Of a DNA stretch of 64,000 nucleotides, positions 24,854 through 32,549 are shown one piece after another; the first letter of the stretch is position 1, and each line of letters starts with the position of its first letter. A program made the position numbers and the translations under genes. The stretch comes from Streptomyces microflavus (GTDB lineage Bacteria > Actinomycetota > Actinomycetes > Streptomycetales > Streptomycetaceae), in contig NZ_BMUG01000008.1 of assembly GCF_014650075.1 (NCBI RefSeq), positions 310,001-374,000 on the forward strand, given 5' to 3'. A model generated the notes under the pieces. That model saw only the letters and a program-made list of their open reading frames with translations, had not been told where the DNA came from and ran no database searches.

Positions 24854-25699
24854 TCAGCCGATGGTGAAGGCGCCGTCCGGCGGCTCGGGCGAGGCGACGG
24901 CGTCCGCGTCCGGCACCGGGCGGGCCCGGCCGATGAACCGGACCAGCGCCTCACCGTGGGTGACCCGCGCCGGAAAGGCGTCGGCGGCACAGCGGCGGGT
25001 GAGCGGCGCCGTGTCGATCGGGGCGTGCGAGGCGAGCAGGACGACGTTGCCGAACCGCCTGCCGCGCAGCACCGCGGGTTCACCGATCAGCGCCAGTTCG
25101 GCGAAGACGGCCGCGAAGTTGGCCAGTTGGGACCGGAGGAACGCGAACGGCGCGCTGTCCGCCAGGTTGGCGGCGTAGATCCCGTCGGGGCGCAGCACCC
25201 GCCCGGCGGCCCGCGCGTACTCCACCGATGTGAGGTGGGCCGGGACCCGGGAGCCGCCGAAGACGTCGGCGACGACGAGGTCGGCGGACGCGGGCGGGGC
25301 CGCTTCCAGCCGGGCCCGGGCGTCGGCGGCGTGCACGGTGATGCCGCAGCCGTCGGGCAGCGGCAGATGCTCCCGGACCATCCGCAGCAGCGCCCGGTCC
25401 GCCTCGACGACGTCCTGGCGTGAGCCGGGGCGGGTCCCGGCGACGTACCGGGGCAGGGTCAGCGCCCCGCCGCCGAGGTGCAGGACGTCCAGCGGGGCGT
25501 CCTCGGGCGTCGCGCAGTCCACGACATGCGCGAGGCGCCGTACGTACTCGAACTCCAGGTACGAGGGGTCGTCGAGGTCGACGTAGGACTGGGGCGCGTC
25601 ATCGACCGTGAGCAGCCACGCCCGGTCGCGGTCCACATCGGGCAGCAGCCGGGCGGTGCCGTGGTCGACCTCGCGGATGACGGGTATCGGCTCGTTCAC
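24854..25699 (-). CDS. Spermidine synthase-like Rossmann-fold protein
   Basis: A 281-residue protein with the fold of spermidine synthases and class I methyltransferases. VLHLGGGALTLPRYVAGT is the glycine-rich nucleotide loop, VVEADRALL the acidic residue that binds ribose, and DLVVADVFGGSRVPAHLTS the segment equivalent to the synthase active site. The aspartates that define true aminopropyl transferases are not all evident, so the reaction is open. Actinobacteria often encode such proteins without a polyamine partner gene. Stand-alone gene. Confidence 0.78.
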   Translation of the reverse strand: MNEPIPVIREVDHGTARLLPDVDRDRAWLLTVDDAPQSYVDLDDPSYLEFEYVRRLAHVVDCATPEDAPLDVLHLGGGALTLPRYVAGTRPGSRQDVVEADRALLRMVREHLPLPDGCGITVHAADARARLEAAPPASADLVVADVFGGSRVPAHLTSVEYARAAGRVLRPDGIYAANLADSAPFAFLRSQLANFAAVFAELALIGEPAVLRGRRFGNVVLLASHAPIDTAPLTRRCAADAFPARVTHGEALVRFIGRARPVPDADAVASPEPPDGAFTIG

Positions 25700-25721
25700 C
25701 CCTCCATTGTCGCGCGGCCTC

Positions 25722-25760
25722 CCTGCCCGCCGCCCCCGAGCCGAAGGGGTGGCGGGCAGG
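25722..25760 (-). terminator. Hairpin terminator after tuf3
   Basis: A 15-bp stem (25722-25736 with 25746-25760, one G-U pair) and nine-base loop begin 8 bp after the EF-Tu stop on the minus strand. Confidence 0.75.
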
Positions 25761-25767
25761 CGGGCCG

Positions 25768-26943
25768 TCAGAGCAGGCCGGTGACCGTGCCCGCGCCGAC
25801 CGTGCGGCCGCCCTCGCGGATCGCGAAGCCGAGGCCGGACTCCAGCGGGACGTCACGGCCGAGCTCCACGGTCATCGTGACCGTGTCGCCGGGGCGCGCG
25901 ACCGCCACCTCGCCGAGGTCGACATCGCCGACGACGTCAGCCGTACGGATGTAGAACTGCGGGCGGTAGCCGGTGGTGACCGGGGTGGACCGGCCGCCCT
26001 CCTTCGTCGACAGGACGTACACCTGCGCGGTGAAGCGGCGGCTGGGCACCACGCTGCCGGGCGCGGCCACGACATGGCCGCGGCGGACCCGGTCGCGCTC
26101 CACCCCGCGCAGCAGCAGCGCCACGTTGTCCCCGGCCTCGGCGGACTCCATCGGCTTGCCGAAGGTCTCCAGGCCGGTGACGACCGTCTCGATGTCCGCG
26201 CCCAGCACCGCGACCCGGTCGCCGACGCGGACGGTGCCGCGCTCGACCGCGCCGGTGACGACGGTGCCCCGGCCGGTGATGGTCAGGACGTTCTCGACGG
26301 AGAGCAGGAACGGCGCGTCAGTGTAGCGCACCGGGATCGGTACGTACGTGTCGACGGCGTCCAGCAGCCCTTCGATCGCCGCCGTCCACCGCGGGTCGCC
26401 CTCCAGCGCCCTGAGCCCGGAGACCCGGACCACGGGGACGGTGTCACCGCCGTACCCGTGTGCGGAGAGCAGCTCGCGGACCTCCAGCTCGACCAGGTCG
26501 GTCAGCTCGGGGTCGCCCGCGTCGGCCTTGTTGAGGGCGACGACGATGTGGTCGACGCCCACTTGACGGGCCAGCAGGACGTGCTCGGCGGTCTGCGGCA
26601 TGATCCCGTCGAGCGCGGAGACGACGAGGATCGCCCCGTCGAGCTGCGCCGCTCCGGTGACCATGTTCTTGATGTAGTCGGCGTGGCCCGGCATGTCGAC
26701 GTGGGCGTAGTGGCGGGTGTCGGTCTCGTACTCGACGTGCGCGATGTTGATGGTGATGCCGCGCTGGGCCTCCTCGGGGGCCCGGTCGATCCGGTCGAAC
26801 GACACGTAGGAGGTACTGCTGCCGCCGCGCTCGCTGAGGACCTTGGTGATGGCGGCGGTGAGGGTGGTCTTGCCGTGGTCGACGTGGCCCATGGTGCCGA
26901 TGTTGAGGTGCGGCTTGGTGCGCACGTAAGCCGTCTTGGACAT
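25768..26943 (-). CDS. tuf3: Elongation factor Tu, divergent third type (EF-Tu3)
   Basis: A 391-residue complete EF-Tu: GHVDHGKTT (G1, residues 19-27), RGITIN (G2 region), DMPGHADY (G3) and NKAD (G4), followed by the two beta-barrel domains. It delivers aminoacyl-tRNA to the ribosome. It is clearly divergent from ordinary EF-Tu: the G3 motif has Met where DCPGHADY is standard, G4 reads NKAD in place of NKCD, and the C terminus differs. It is isolated from rpsL/fusA, unlike the main tuf gene. In S. coelicolor the isolated tuf3 encodes an inessential EF-Tu reported to be under positive stringent control, and EF-Tu3 of S. ramocissimus was reported resistant to EF-Tu inhibitors; similar traits here are inference. 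A hairpin lies in its leader. Confidence 0.9.
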   Translation of the reverse strand: MSKTAYVRTKPHLNIGTMGHVDHGKTTLTAAITKVLSERGGSSTSYVSFDRIDRAPEEAQRGITINIAHVEYETDTRHYAHVDMPGHADYIKNMVTGAAQLDGAILVVSALDGIMPQTAEHVLLARQVGVDHIVVALNKADAGDPELTDLVELEVRELLSAHGYGGDTVPVVRVSGLRALEGDPRWTAAIEGLLDAVDTYVPIPVRYTDAPFLLSVENVLTITGRGTVVTGAVERGTVRVGDRVAVLGADIETVVTGLETFGKPMESAEAGDNVALLLRGVERDRVRRGHVVAAPGSVVPSRRFTAQVYVLSTKEGGRSTPVTTGYRPQFYIRTADVVGDVDLGEVAVARPGDTVTMTVELGRDVPLESGLGFAIREGGRTVGAGTVTGLL

Positions 26944-26999
26944 GGCTCGTTCCTTTGAGAACTCGAAGCTGAGAAAGAAGAAGACCCCAGGGCCCCGCC

Positions 27000-27042
27000 G
27001 ACCCTCCCCTTGCGGGGTCCGCCGGACTGTCGGGGGAGGGTC
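27000..27042 (-). terminator. Hairpin in the tuf3 leader
   Basis: GACCCTCCCC (27000-27009) pairs perfectly with GGGGAGGGTC (27033-27042) around a 23-base loop, about 57-100 bases before the EF-Tu start. It may be an attenuator for tuf3 or a terminator for the short upstream frame. Confidence 0.45.
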
Positions 27043-27208
27043 AGCTTCGGGCGCCGCCGGTGGGCGATGCGGCAGCGGTGAACGCTGCTGCGCAGAGCGC
27101 CGCTGCTTCGGCGGTGACGGCTGCTGCCGCGAGGACCGCGTCGTTCACGGCAGCCTTCGGCGCGTCCGCGACTGCGGACTGCGCTGCGAGGAAGGCGTAC
27201 CGGAACAT
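27041..27208 (-). CDS. Possible 55-residue Ala-rich peptide upstream of tuf3
   Basis: An ATG at 27208 opens 55 codons (MFRYAFLAAQSAVADAP to SPTGGARS) ending inside the leader hairpin of tuf3. Third positions are mostly G/C, and the peptide is alanine-rich with few charges. A GGGG stretch directly before the ATG is too close to be a good ribosome-binding site. It fills an otherwise empty 326-bp gap between tuf3 (start 26943) and the AlkD-like gene (end 27270). I cannot tell whether it is translated. Confidence 0.25.
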   Translation of the reverse strand: MFRYAFLAAQSAVADAPKAAVNDAVLAAAAVTAEAAALCAAAFTAAASPTGGARS

Positions 27209-27269
27209 GCCCCGATCATGGCCGGGCGGGGGCGCCGAGTCGAATGGTTTTCCGTGACTCCCCTGCGCT

Positions 27270-27986
27270 TCAGAGATTCTTGAGCGCCTCGCGCACGGAG
27301 AGCGGCGACAGGCGGTCCCGGGCGCCATCGACGAAGTCGCGTACGGCGGTGGGGTCGGTCTTGGCATACTCCCGCAGCGCCCAGCCGATCGCCTTGCGGA
27401 TGAAGAAGTCCGGGTGGTCCGCGCGGCGCAGGCAGTAGCCGAAGAGCCGGTCGGCGTCGGTGGCCTCCTTGTAGCGCAGCTGGTGCAGCAGGGCGGTGCG
27501 CGCGACCCACAGGTCGTCGTCGTCGATCCACCGGTCCATCTCGCGGGCGAGCGCCGGGTCGGCGGCGACGAGCGGCCCCGCGACATGTGCGGCGAGCAGA
27601 TCGACCGTGTCCCACCAGGGGACGGTGGTGACGAGGTGGTGCAGGACGGGCAGGAACCCGGAGGAGCAGGAGGACACGTACCGGCGGAGGTAGTCGACGG
27701 CGAAGTACGCGTACTCGCGCTCCGGCAGCCGCCAGCAGCGCAGCGCGATCGCCGTGCAGTCCTGCTCGTCCGGCCGCCCGGTGCCCGCCAGCACGGCTTT
27801 GGAGAGGGCGCGGCGGCGCGGAGTGGGGATCCCGAGGAACGGGGCGACGTGCTTCATGTACGCGGCGGCGCCCCCGGCCCGGACGGGGTCGGCGGCCGGG
27901 GCGTACAGGTCGGTCAGCCGGGCGAGGACGGCGTCGGCGAGCGGGCTGTCCGGGACGGCGGGGGCAGGGGCTGCTGCGGGGTCCAC
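27270..27986 (-). CDS. DNA alkylation repair enzyme, AlkD-like
   Basis: A 238-residue protein of HEAT-like helices in the DNA alkylation repair family (AlkC/AlkD). Characteristic segments are YMKHVAPFLGIPTPRRRAL near the N terminus, VDYLRRYV, VPWWDTVDLLAAHVAGPLV, WVARTALLHQLRYKE and DFFIRKAIGWALREYAKTDP. AlkD-type glycosylases remove bulky or cationic alkylated bases without base flipping; some actinobacterial relatives protect against their own alkylating metabolites. The GTG at 27986 is chosen because an upstream ATG at 28013 would leave only 22 bp for two divergent promoters; both remain possible. Confidence 0.85.
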   Translation of the reverse strand: MDPAAAPAPAVPDSPLADAVLARLTDLYAPAADPVRAGGAAAYMKHVAPFLGIPTPRRRALSKAVLAGTGRPDEQDCTAIALRCWRLPEREYAYFAVDYLRRYVSSCSSGFLPVLHHLVTTVPWWDTVDLLAAHVAGPLVAADPALAREMDRWIDDDDLWVARTALLHQLRYKEATDADRLFGYCLRRADHPDFFIRKAIGWALREYAKTDPTAVRDFVDGARDRLSPLSVREALKNL

Positions 27987-28023
27987 GCGACGCACATTAC
28001 GGCGATCACACACCGTTTTCGGT

Positions 28024-28029
28024 TAGTCT
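28024..28029 (+). promoter_or_regulatory. -10 element of a probably leaderless VTT gene
   Basis: TAGTCT fits TAnnnT and ends six bases before the ATG at 28036, so the transcript should start at the initiation codon. No Shine-Dalgarno is present. Confidence 0.45.
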
Positions 28030-28035
28030 CCCCGA

Positions 28036-28758
28036 ATGTTCGACCCCGTCCCCACCGCCCGTCCCACCGGCGGCCTGGCCCTTCGCTGTTCGAAGGCGCT
28101 GCTCTCCCCCTGGTCCCGGTTCTCGCTGCTCGTCGCGGTACTGCTGGCCGCCGCGTCGACGATGCTGCTGTTCGAACCACAGCGGCTGCTGGCGTCGGGG
28201 TGGCCGGAGCAGCTGACCGGCAGCGGTGCGGCGATGCTGTTCGGGCTCGCGTACGGGGCGCTGACCGTGGCGTTCGTGCCGCGCCCGCTCCTCAACCTCG
28301 CCGCGGGGGCGCTCTTCGGTGCGCAGACGGGTCTGGCGGCGGCCCTCGCGGGCACGGTGCTCGGCGCGGGCGTCTCGTTCATGCTGGGCCGGGTACTGGG
28401 CCAGGACGCGCTGCGCACCCTGCTGCGCGGCAAGCTGCTGACCGCCGCCGACGGGGTGCTGAGCCGGCACGGCTTCCGCTCGGTGCTGGCGCTGCGGCTC
28501 TTCCCCGGGATCCCGTTCGCCGCCGCCAACTACTGTGCGGCGACCTCCCGGATGGGCTACCCGCCCTTCCTCCTGGCCACCGGGCTCGGCTCCATCCCGA
28601 ACACGGCGGCGTACGTGATAGCCGGCAGCGAGGCCGCCTCGCCGACCTCGCCCCTGTTCCTGGCGGCGATGGGGTTCATCGTGGTGTCCGGTCTCGGCGG
28701 CGCGCTGGTGGCCTGGCGCAAGCGCCACCGGCTCGGCCGGGACACGCCGGACGACTGA
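28036..28758 (+). CDS. VTT-domain (TVP38/TMEM64, DedA-like) membrane protein
   Basis: A 240-residue integral membrane protein with about five hydrophobic segments. The VTT signature is clear in the middle: NLAAGALFGAQTGLAAALAG, the re-entrant region FRSVLALRLFPGIPFAAANY (R..L.LFP..PF motif), and GYPPFLLATGLGSIPNTAAYV. Proteins of this family act in lipid scrambling or undecaprenyl-phosphate recycling in some bacteria. The next gene, uppP, also belongs to undecaprenyl-phosphate metabolism, an attractive neighbour, but 185 bp separates them and a common transcript is not shown. Confidence 0.88.
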   Translation: MFDPVPTARPTGGLALRCSKALLSPWSRFSLLVAVLLAAASTMLLFEPQRLLASGWPEQLTGSGAAMLFGLAYGALTVAFVPRPLLNLAAGALFGAQTGLAAALAGTVLGAGVSFMLGRVLGQDALRTLLRGKLLTAADGVLSRHGFRSVLALRLFPGIPFAAANYCAATSRMGYPPFLLATGLGSIPNTAAYVIAGSEAASPTSPLFLAAMGFIVVSGLGGALVAWRKRHRLGRDTPDD

Positions 28759-28943
28759 GGGGGCGACGGCACGTGGATGACCTCTGCGGTCGTCCTGGCG
28801 TTCACCTTCAGGCGATACGCTGCCCGCGACCTCGATGTCCTTGATGTCCGCGACCGCACTCCGTACTCCGCACGCCGCACTCTGCCGACGGGCCCAGTCG
28901 TCCCTGGCCGATGCACGATCATTTCCGGGATGGCCAAAGCCCC

Positions 28944-29816
28944 ATGAGCTGGTTCGAATCATTCGTCCTGGGACTCGTTCAGGGACTGACCGAGTTCCTG
29001 CCGATCTCCTCCAGCGCCCATCTGCGGCTGACCGCCGCGTTCGCCGGCTGGCACGACCCGGGGGCGGCCTTCACCGCCATCAGCCAGATCGGCACGGAAG
29101 CGGCGGTGCTGATCTACTTCCGCAAGGACATCGCACGGATCCTGTCGGCGTGGTTCCGCTCGCTGACGGACAAGCAGATGCGTGGCGACCACGACGCCCA
29201 GATGGGGTGGCTGGTCATCGTGGGCTCGATCCCCATCGGGGTGCTCGGCATCACGCTCAAGGACCAGATCGAGGGCCCGTTCCGCGATCTGCGGCTGATC
29301 GCGACGACGCTCATCGTCATGGGCGTCGTGCTCGGCATCGCCGACCGGCTGGCCGCGCGCGACGAGGTGGGCGGCAAGCACCGTGCGGTGAAGGAACGCA
29401 AGACCCTCAAGGACCTCGGCATCCGGGACGGTCTGATCTTCGGCTTCTGCCAGGCGATGGCGCTGATCCCCGGTGTCTCGCGCTCGGGCGCGACGATCAG
29501 CGGTGGTCTGCTGATGGGCTACACCCGTGAGTCGGCCGCCCGCTACTCGTTCCTGCTGGCGATCCCCGCCGTGCTCGCCTCGGGCGCCTACGAGCTCAAG
29601 GACGTCAACGAGGGCCATGTCTCCTGGGGGCCGACGATCTTCGCGACCGTGGTGGCCTTCTTCGTCGGATATGCCGTGATCGCGTGGTTCATGAAGTTCA
29701 TCACGACCAAGAGCTTCATGCCGTTCGTCATCTACCGGGTGGCCCTCGGCATCCTCCTCTTCATCCTGATCTCGACCGGTGTGCTGAGCCCGCACGCGGG
29801 TGAGTCCGCGGGCTGA
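28944..29816 (+). CDS. uppP: Undecaprenyl-diphosphatase
   Basis: A 290-residue membrane enzyme (BacA/UppP family). EFLPISSSAHLRL near the N terminus and PGVSRSGATISGGL in the second half carry the catalytic glutamate, serine, histidine and arginine of the inverted-repeat active site; about eight hydrophobic segments are present. It dephosphorylates undecaprenyl pyrophosphate so that the lipid carrier can be reused in cell-wall synthesis, and confers bacitracin tolerance when abundant. MSWFESFVLGLVQG at 28944 is the family's usual start; an earlier in-frame codon would add 11 residues without support. Confidence 0.95.
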   Translation: MSWFESFVLGLVQGLTEFLPISSSAHLRLTAAFAGWHDPGAAFTAISQIGTEAAVLIYFRKDIARILSAWFRSLTDKQMRGDHDAQMGWLVIVGSIPIGVLGITLKDQIEGPFRDLRLIATTLIVMGVVLGIADRLAARDEVGGKHRAVKERKTLKDLGIRDGLIFGFCQAMALIPGVSRSGATISGGLLMGYTRESAARYSFLLAIPAVLASGAYELKDVNEGHVSWGPTIFATVVAFFVGYAVIAWFMKFITTKSFMPFVIYRVALGILLFILISTGVLSPHAGESAG

Positions 29817-29930
29817 CACGCCCGATGTGCGCTCCGCCCGGGAGCAGCCGGGCGGAGCGATCCAGCAGCGCAGCAGCCAGCAGCGCGGATAGATGTCACC
29901 ACCGTAGAGCGGGGGTCTGACAACGCCGCC

Positions 29931-29990
29931 GCGCCGACGGCTCAGGGGGCCGGGCCCCTCAGCATCGCGCCGACGGCTCAGGGGGCCGGG
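29931..29990. repeat. Two perfect 24-bp direct repeats at the 3' end of the kinase-like gene
   Basis: GCGCCGACGGCTCAGGGGGC plus four more bases occurs at 29931-29954 and 29967-29990 (period 36). The second copy contains the stop codon and last codons of the minus-strand gene ending at 29978; the first is an extra copy just beyond it. Confidence 0.75.
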
Positions 29991-30535
29991 AGCCCGGTCG
30001 CCGCGAGGACCGCGTCCACGGTCTCCGCCACCGTCAGCTCGCCGTTGTCGATCCGGATCGCCTCGCCGGCCAGTTCGGCGCGCATCGCCGTGTCCAGGAA
30101 CGACCAGTCCGTCGTGAGCGTCTTGTCGCGGGCGAGGTTGCGCTCCCCGGCCTTCGCCGCGCCGGGGGCGAGGACCACGCAGTGCAGCGGTCCGACGGCG
30201 ATCCGCCTCCGGTAGAAGTCGAGGTGGGCCCGGCGCACGACCACGTCGTCGATGACGGGCAGGAACCCCGCGGCGACGAAGCTGTCCGCCAGCAGGCAGG
30301 CGTTGCGGGCCCGCAGGAAGATCTGCCGGTCCGCCTCCTCGTCCCGCTCCGGGGAGGGCCACCGGCCACCGTTGACGATGAGCCCCTGGAGGGCGTCCAC
30401 CTCGATGTGCGCCGAGGCGGCGAACCGGGCGGCGAGCGCGGCGGCCACCGTGGACTTGCCGCTGCCCGGGATCCCGCTCAGCAGGACGGCTCCCGCCGCC
30501 GGTCCGGTGTCCACCGGCACCTCTGTCCAGGTCAT
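29978..30535 (-). CDS. P-loop kinase of the chloramphenicol-phosphotransferase-like type
   Basis: A 185-residue P-loop protein. Walker A is LLSGIPGSGKSTVAAAL at residues 18-34; IEVDAL provides the aspartate near residue 47 and VVIDDVVVRR-like FLPVIDDVVVRRAHLDFYRRR the region that resembles chloramphenicol 3-O-phosphotransferase. It should transfer phosphate from ATP to a small molecule, perhaps a hydroxyl-bearing antibiotic or nucleoside; the substrate is unknown. It is divergent (179 bp apart) from the methyltransferase that opens the four-gene operon to its right, so a functional tie to that operon is possible but unproven. Confidence 0.75.
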   Translation of the reverse strand: MTWTEVPVDTGPAAGAVLLSGIPGSGKSTVAAALAARFAASAHIEVDALQGLIVNGGRWPSPERDEEADRQIFLRARNACLLADSFVAAGFLPVIDDVVVRRAHLDFYRRRIAVGPLHCVVLAPGAAKAGERNLARDKTLTTDWSFLDTAMRAELAGEAIRIDNGELTVAETVDAVLAATGLPAP

Positions 30536-30714
30536 CGTCGTCCGCTCCCTCCGCGGGCGGTCGGCTCCGCCCCCGCGAGCGATCGTAGGTCACCGCTCAC
30601 CGCCGGCGGGTGGCGGGAACTTCCGGGACCGGGCCGCCGACTACTGGAGGACAGTTCAGCGAGCAGGTGCGGCAGCAGGACGGCCCCACGAGGGCCGGGA
30701 GGAGGCCGAGAGGC

Positions 30715-31455
30715 ATGCACTGGTACGAGGACGACGCGCTCTGGTCCGATTTCGCCTCGACGATGTTCCCGCCCGCCCGGGCCGAGTCGGCCGCCGCCCT
30801 CGTCGCCTCCTCGCCCCTGCTGGACTTCCCACCGGGTTCACGGGTGCTGGACCTGTGCTGCGGACCGGGCCTGTTCGTGGTGCCGCTCGCGGCGCGCGGG
30901 TACGCGGTGACGGGCGTCGACCTCTCCCCCTCGATGCTGGAGCGGGCCCGGAACGTCTGCGAAGCGGCGGGGGCCGATGTCCGCCTGGAGCGGGCCGACA
31001 TGCTCACGTACACGGAGCCCGGCGCCTTCGACGTGGTGCTGAACGTCTTCACCTCGTTCGGCTACTTCGAGGACGCCGAGGACAACCTCCAGGTGCTCCG
31101 CAACGCCCACGAGAGCCTCGCGCCGGGCGGGCAGCTCCTGGTGGACGTGATGGGCAAGGAGGTGCTCGCGGGGTGGATCGGGCGGCCGAAGGCGGTGGAC
31201 CTGCCGGACGGTTCGTACGTCGTCCAGCGCGACACCGTCCTCGACAGCTGGCGGCGGCTGCGCACCGACTGGACGCTGGTGCGCGGCAGTTCGGCCCGTA
31301 CGGCCTCGATCCACTCCTGGCTCTACTCCGCCGCCGAACTGCACGCCCTCTTCGAGCAGGCGGGCTTCACCGACGTGGAGTGCTTCGGCGGTTTCGACGG
31401 GTCGGGCTACGACCAGCACTCCGACCGGCTCATCGTCCGCGGGCGGCGCAAGTGA
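30715..31455 (+). CDS. Class I SAM-dependent methyltransferase, first gene of a four-gene operon
   Basis: A 246-residue methyltransferase. VLDLCCGPGLFVVPLA is motif I, VTGVDLSPSMLERAR the acidic ribose-binding strand, and GAFDVVLNVFTSFGYFED with LAPGGQLLVDVMG are motifs II-III. The family is that of small-molecule methyltransferases (Methyltransf_11/25 type with a long C-terminal cap). The ATG at 30715 follows GAGAGG; the frame is open further upstream. The stop overlaps the next gene by GTGA, so the product probably acts in the same pathway as the PLP enzyme, ATP-grasp ligase and exporter that follow. Confidence 0.85.
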   Translation: MHWYEDDALWSDFASTMFPPARAESAAALVASSPLLDFPPGSRVLDLCCGPGLFVVPLAARGYAVTGVDLSPSMLERARNVCEAAGADVRLERADMLTYTEPGAFDVVLNVFTSFGYFEDAEDNLQVLRNAHESLAPGGQLLVDVMGKEVLAGWIGRPKAVDLPDGSYVVQRDTVLDSWRRLRTDWTLVRGSSARTASIHSWLYSAAELHALFEQAGFTDVECFGGFDGSGYDQHSDRLIVRGRRK

Positions 31456-32549
31456 GGGCCGGGGCGCGGCAGTCCGCCGCCACCGCGACCGTGCACGAGC
31501 ACATCACCGACGCCGTGAAGAGCCCGGACCTGATCCGGCTGGACGGTGACGTGGTGCTCGCGCGCTTCGAGACGATGAAGGTGTACGCGGCGCTCGGCGC
31601 GGTCCGTTCGCTGCTGCGCCGGGGCCGGGTGGTGCCCGGTCAGACGCTGGTCGACAGCTCCAGCGGCATCTATGCGGTGGCACTGGCCATGGCCTGTCAC
31701 CGCTACGGGTTGCGCTGCCACATCGTGGCGTCCACCACCGTCGACGCGACCATGCTCGCCCAGTTGGAGATCCTCGGCGCGACCGTGGACAGGATGCCGC
31801 CGTCGCAGAGCCTGCGCCTGGACCAGGAGCTGCGGGTACGCCATGTGCGCCGGCTCCTCGCGGAGCGGCCGGACTTCCACTGGATGCGGCAGTACCACGA
31901 CGCCGTCCACCACGAGGGGTACCGGGAGTTCGCCGACCTGCTCACCGCGTCCCTGCCCGAGGGCCCGCTGACCGTGGTGGGCGCGGTCGGCACGGGTGCG
32001 TCGACCGGTGGACTGGCCCGCGCGCTGCGGGAGTCGGGGCGGGCGGTGCGGCTGGTGGGGATCCAGCCGTTCGGCAGCGTCACCTTCGGCAGCGAGCAGT
32101 TCAGCGACCCGGAGGCCATCATCGCGGGCATCGGCAGCTCCATCCCGTTCGGGAACGTCCACCACGAGCTGTACGACACCGTGCACTGGCTGGACTTCCG
32201 CCATGCGATGGCCGGTGCGGTCGGACTGCTGCGCCGGCACGCGGTGTTCGCCGGCCTCTCCACCGGGGCGGCCCACCTGGCGGCCTCCTGGGAGGCCGAG
32301 CGCAACCCGGGCCGGCTCCATCTGGTGCTGGGCGCCGACACCGGACACCGTTACGCCGAGCGGGTGTTCACCCGCCACACCGAAGCGCTGGACCCGGCCG
32401 GACTGCGGCCCCGGCCGATCGCTTCGCTGGAGGCCCTGCGGCCGCCGTGGTCGGTGATGGAGTGGGGGCGGCGCGCCGCCCCCGAGGCCGCCCGCCTGCC
32501 CGAACAGGGCTCCCCCGCCCCCGTACCGACCGTGGAGATGCTGCCATGA
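31452..32549 (+). CDS. Fold-type II PLP enzyme (cysteine synthase/SbnA-like)
   Basis: A 365-residue enzyme of the tryptophan synthase-beta/cysteine synthase superfamily. RFETMKVYAALGAV holds the probable PLP lysine near residue 40, DSSSGIYAVALAMACHRYG is the substrate-carboxylate loop (normally SGNTG), and VGAVGTGASTGGLARALRE binds the PLP phosphate. These enzymes do beta-replacement on serine or an activated serine; relatives such as SbnA make 2,3-diaminopropionate precursors. Replacement of SGNTG by SSSGIYA argues against plain O-acetylserine sulfhydrylase. GTG start overlapping the methyltransferase stop, and an ATGA overlap with the ATP-grasp gene, show tight coupling. Confidence 0.82.
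   Translation: MRAGARQSAATATVHEHITDAVKSPDLIRLDGDVVLARFETMKVYAALGAVRSLLRRGRVVPGQTLVDSSSGIYAVALAMACHRYGLRCHIVASTTVDATMLAQLEILGATVDRMPPSQSLRLDQELRVRHVRRLLAERPDFHWMRQYHDAVHHEGYREFADLLTASLPEGPLTVVGAVGTGASTGGLARALRESGRAVRLVGIQPFGSVTFGSEQFSDPEAIIAGIGSSIPFGNVHHELYDTVHWLDFRHAMAGAVGLLRRHAVFAGLSTGAAHLAASWEAERNPGRLHLVLGADTGHRYAERVFTRHTEALDPAGLRPRPIASLEALRPPWSVMEWGRRAAPEAARLPEQGSPAPVPTVEMLP

Noticed and set aside
28951..28965. GGTTCGAATC, a T-loop-like string
   Set aside because: It lies inside the coding sequence of uppP (WFES) and has no tRNA structure around it.
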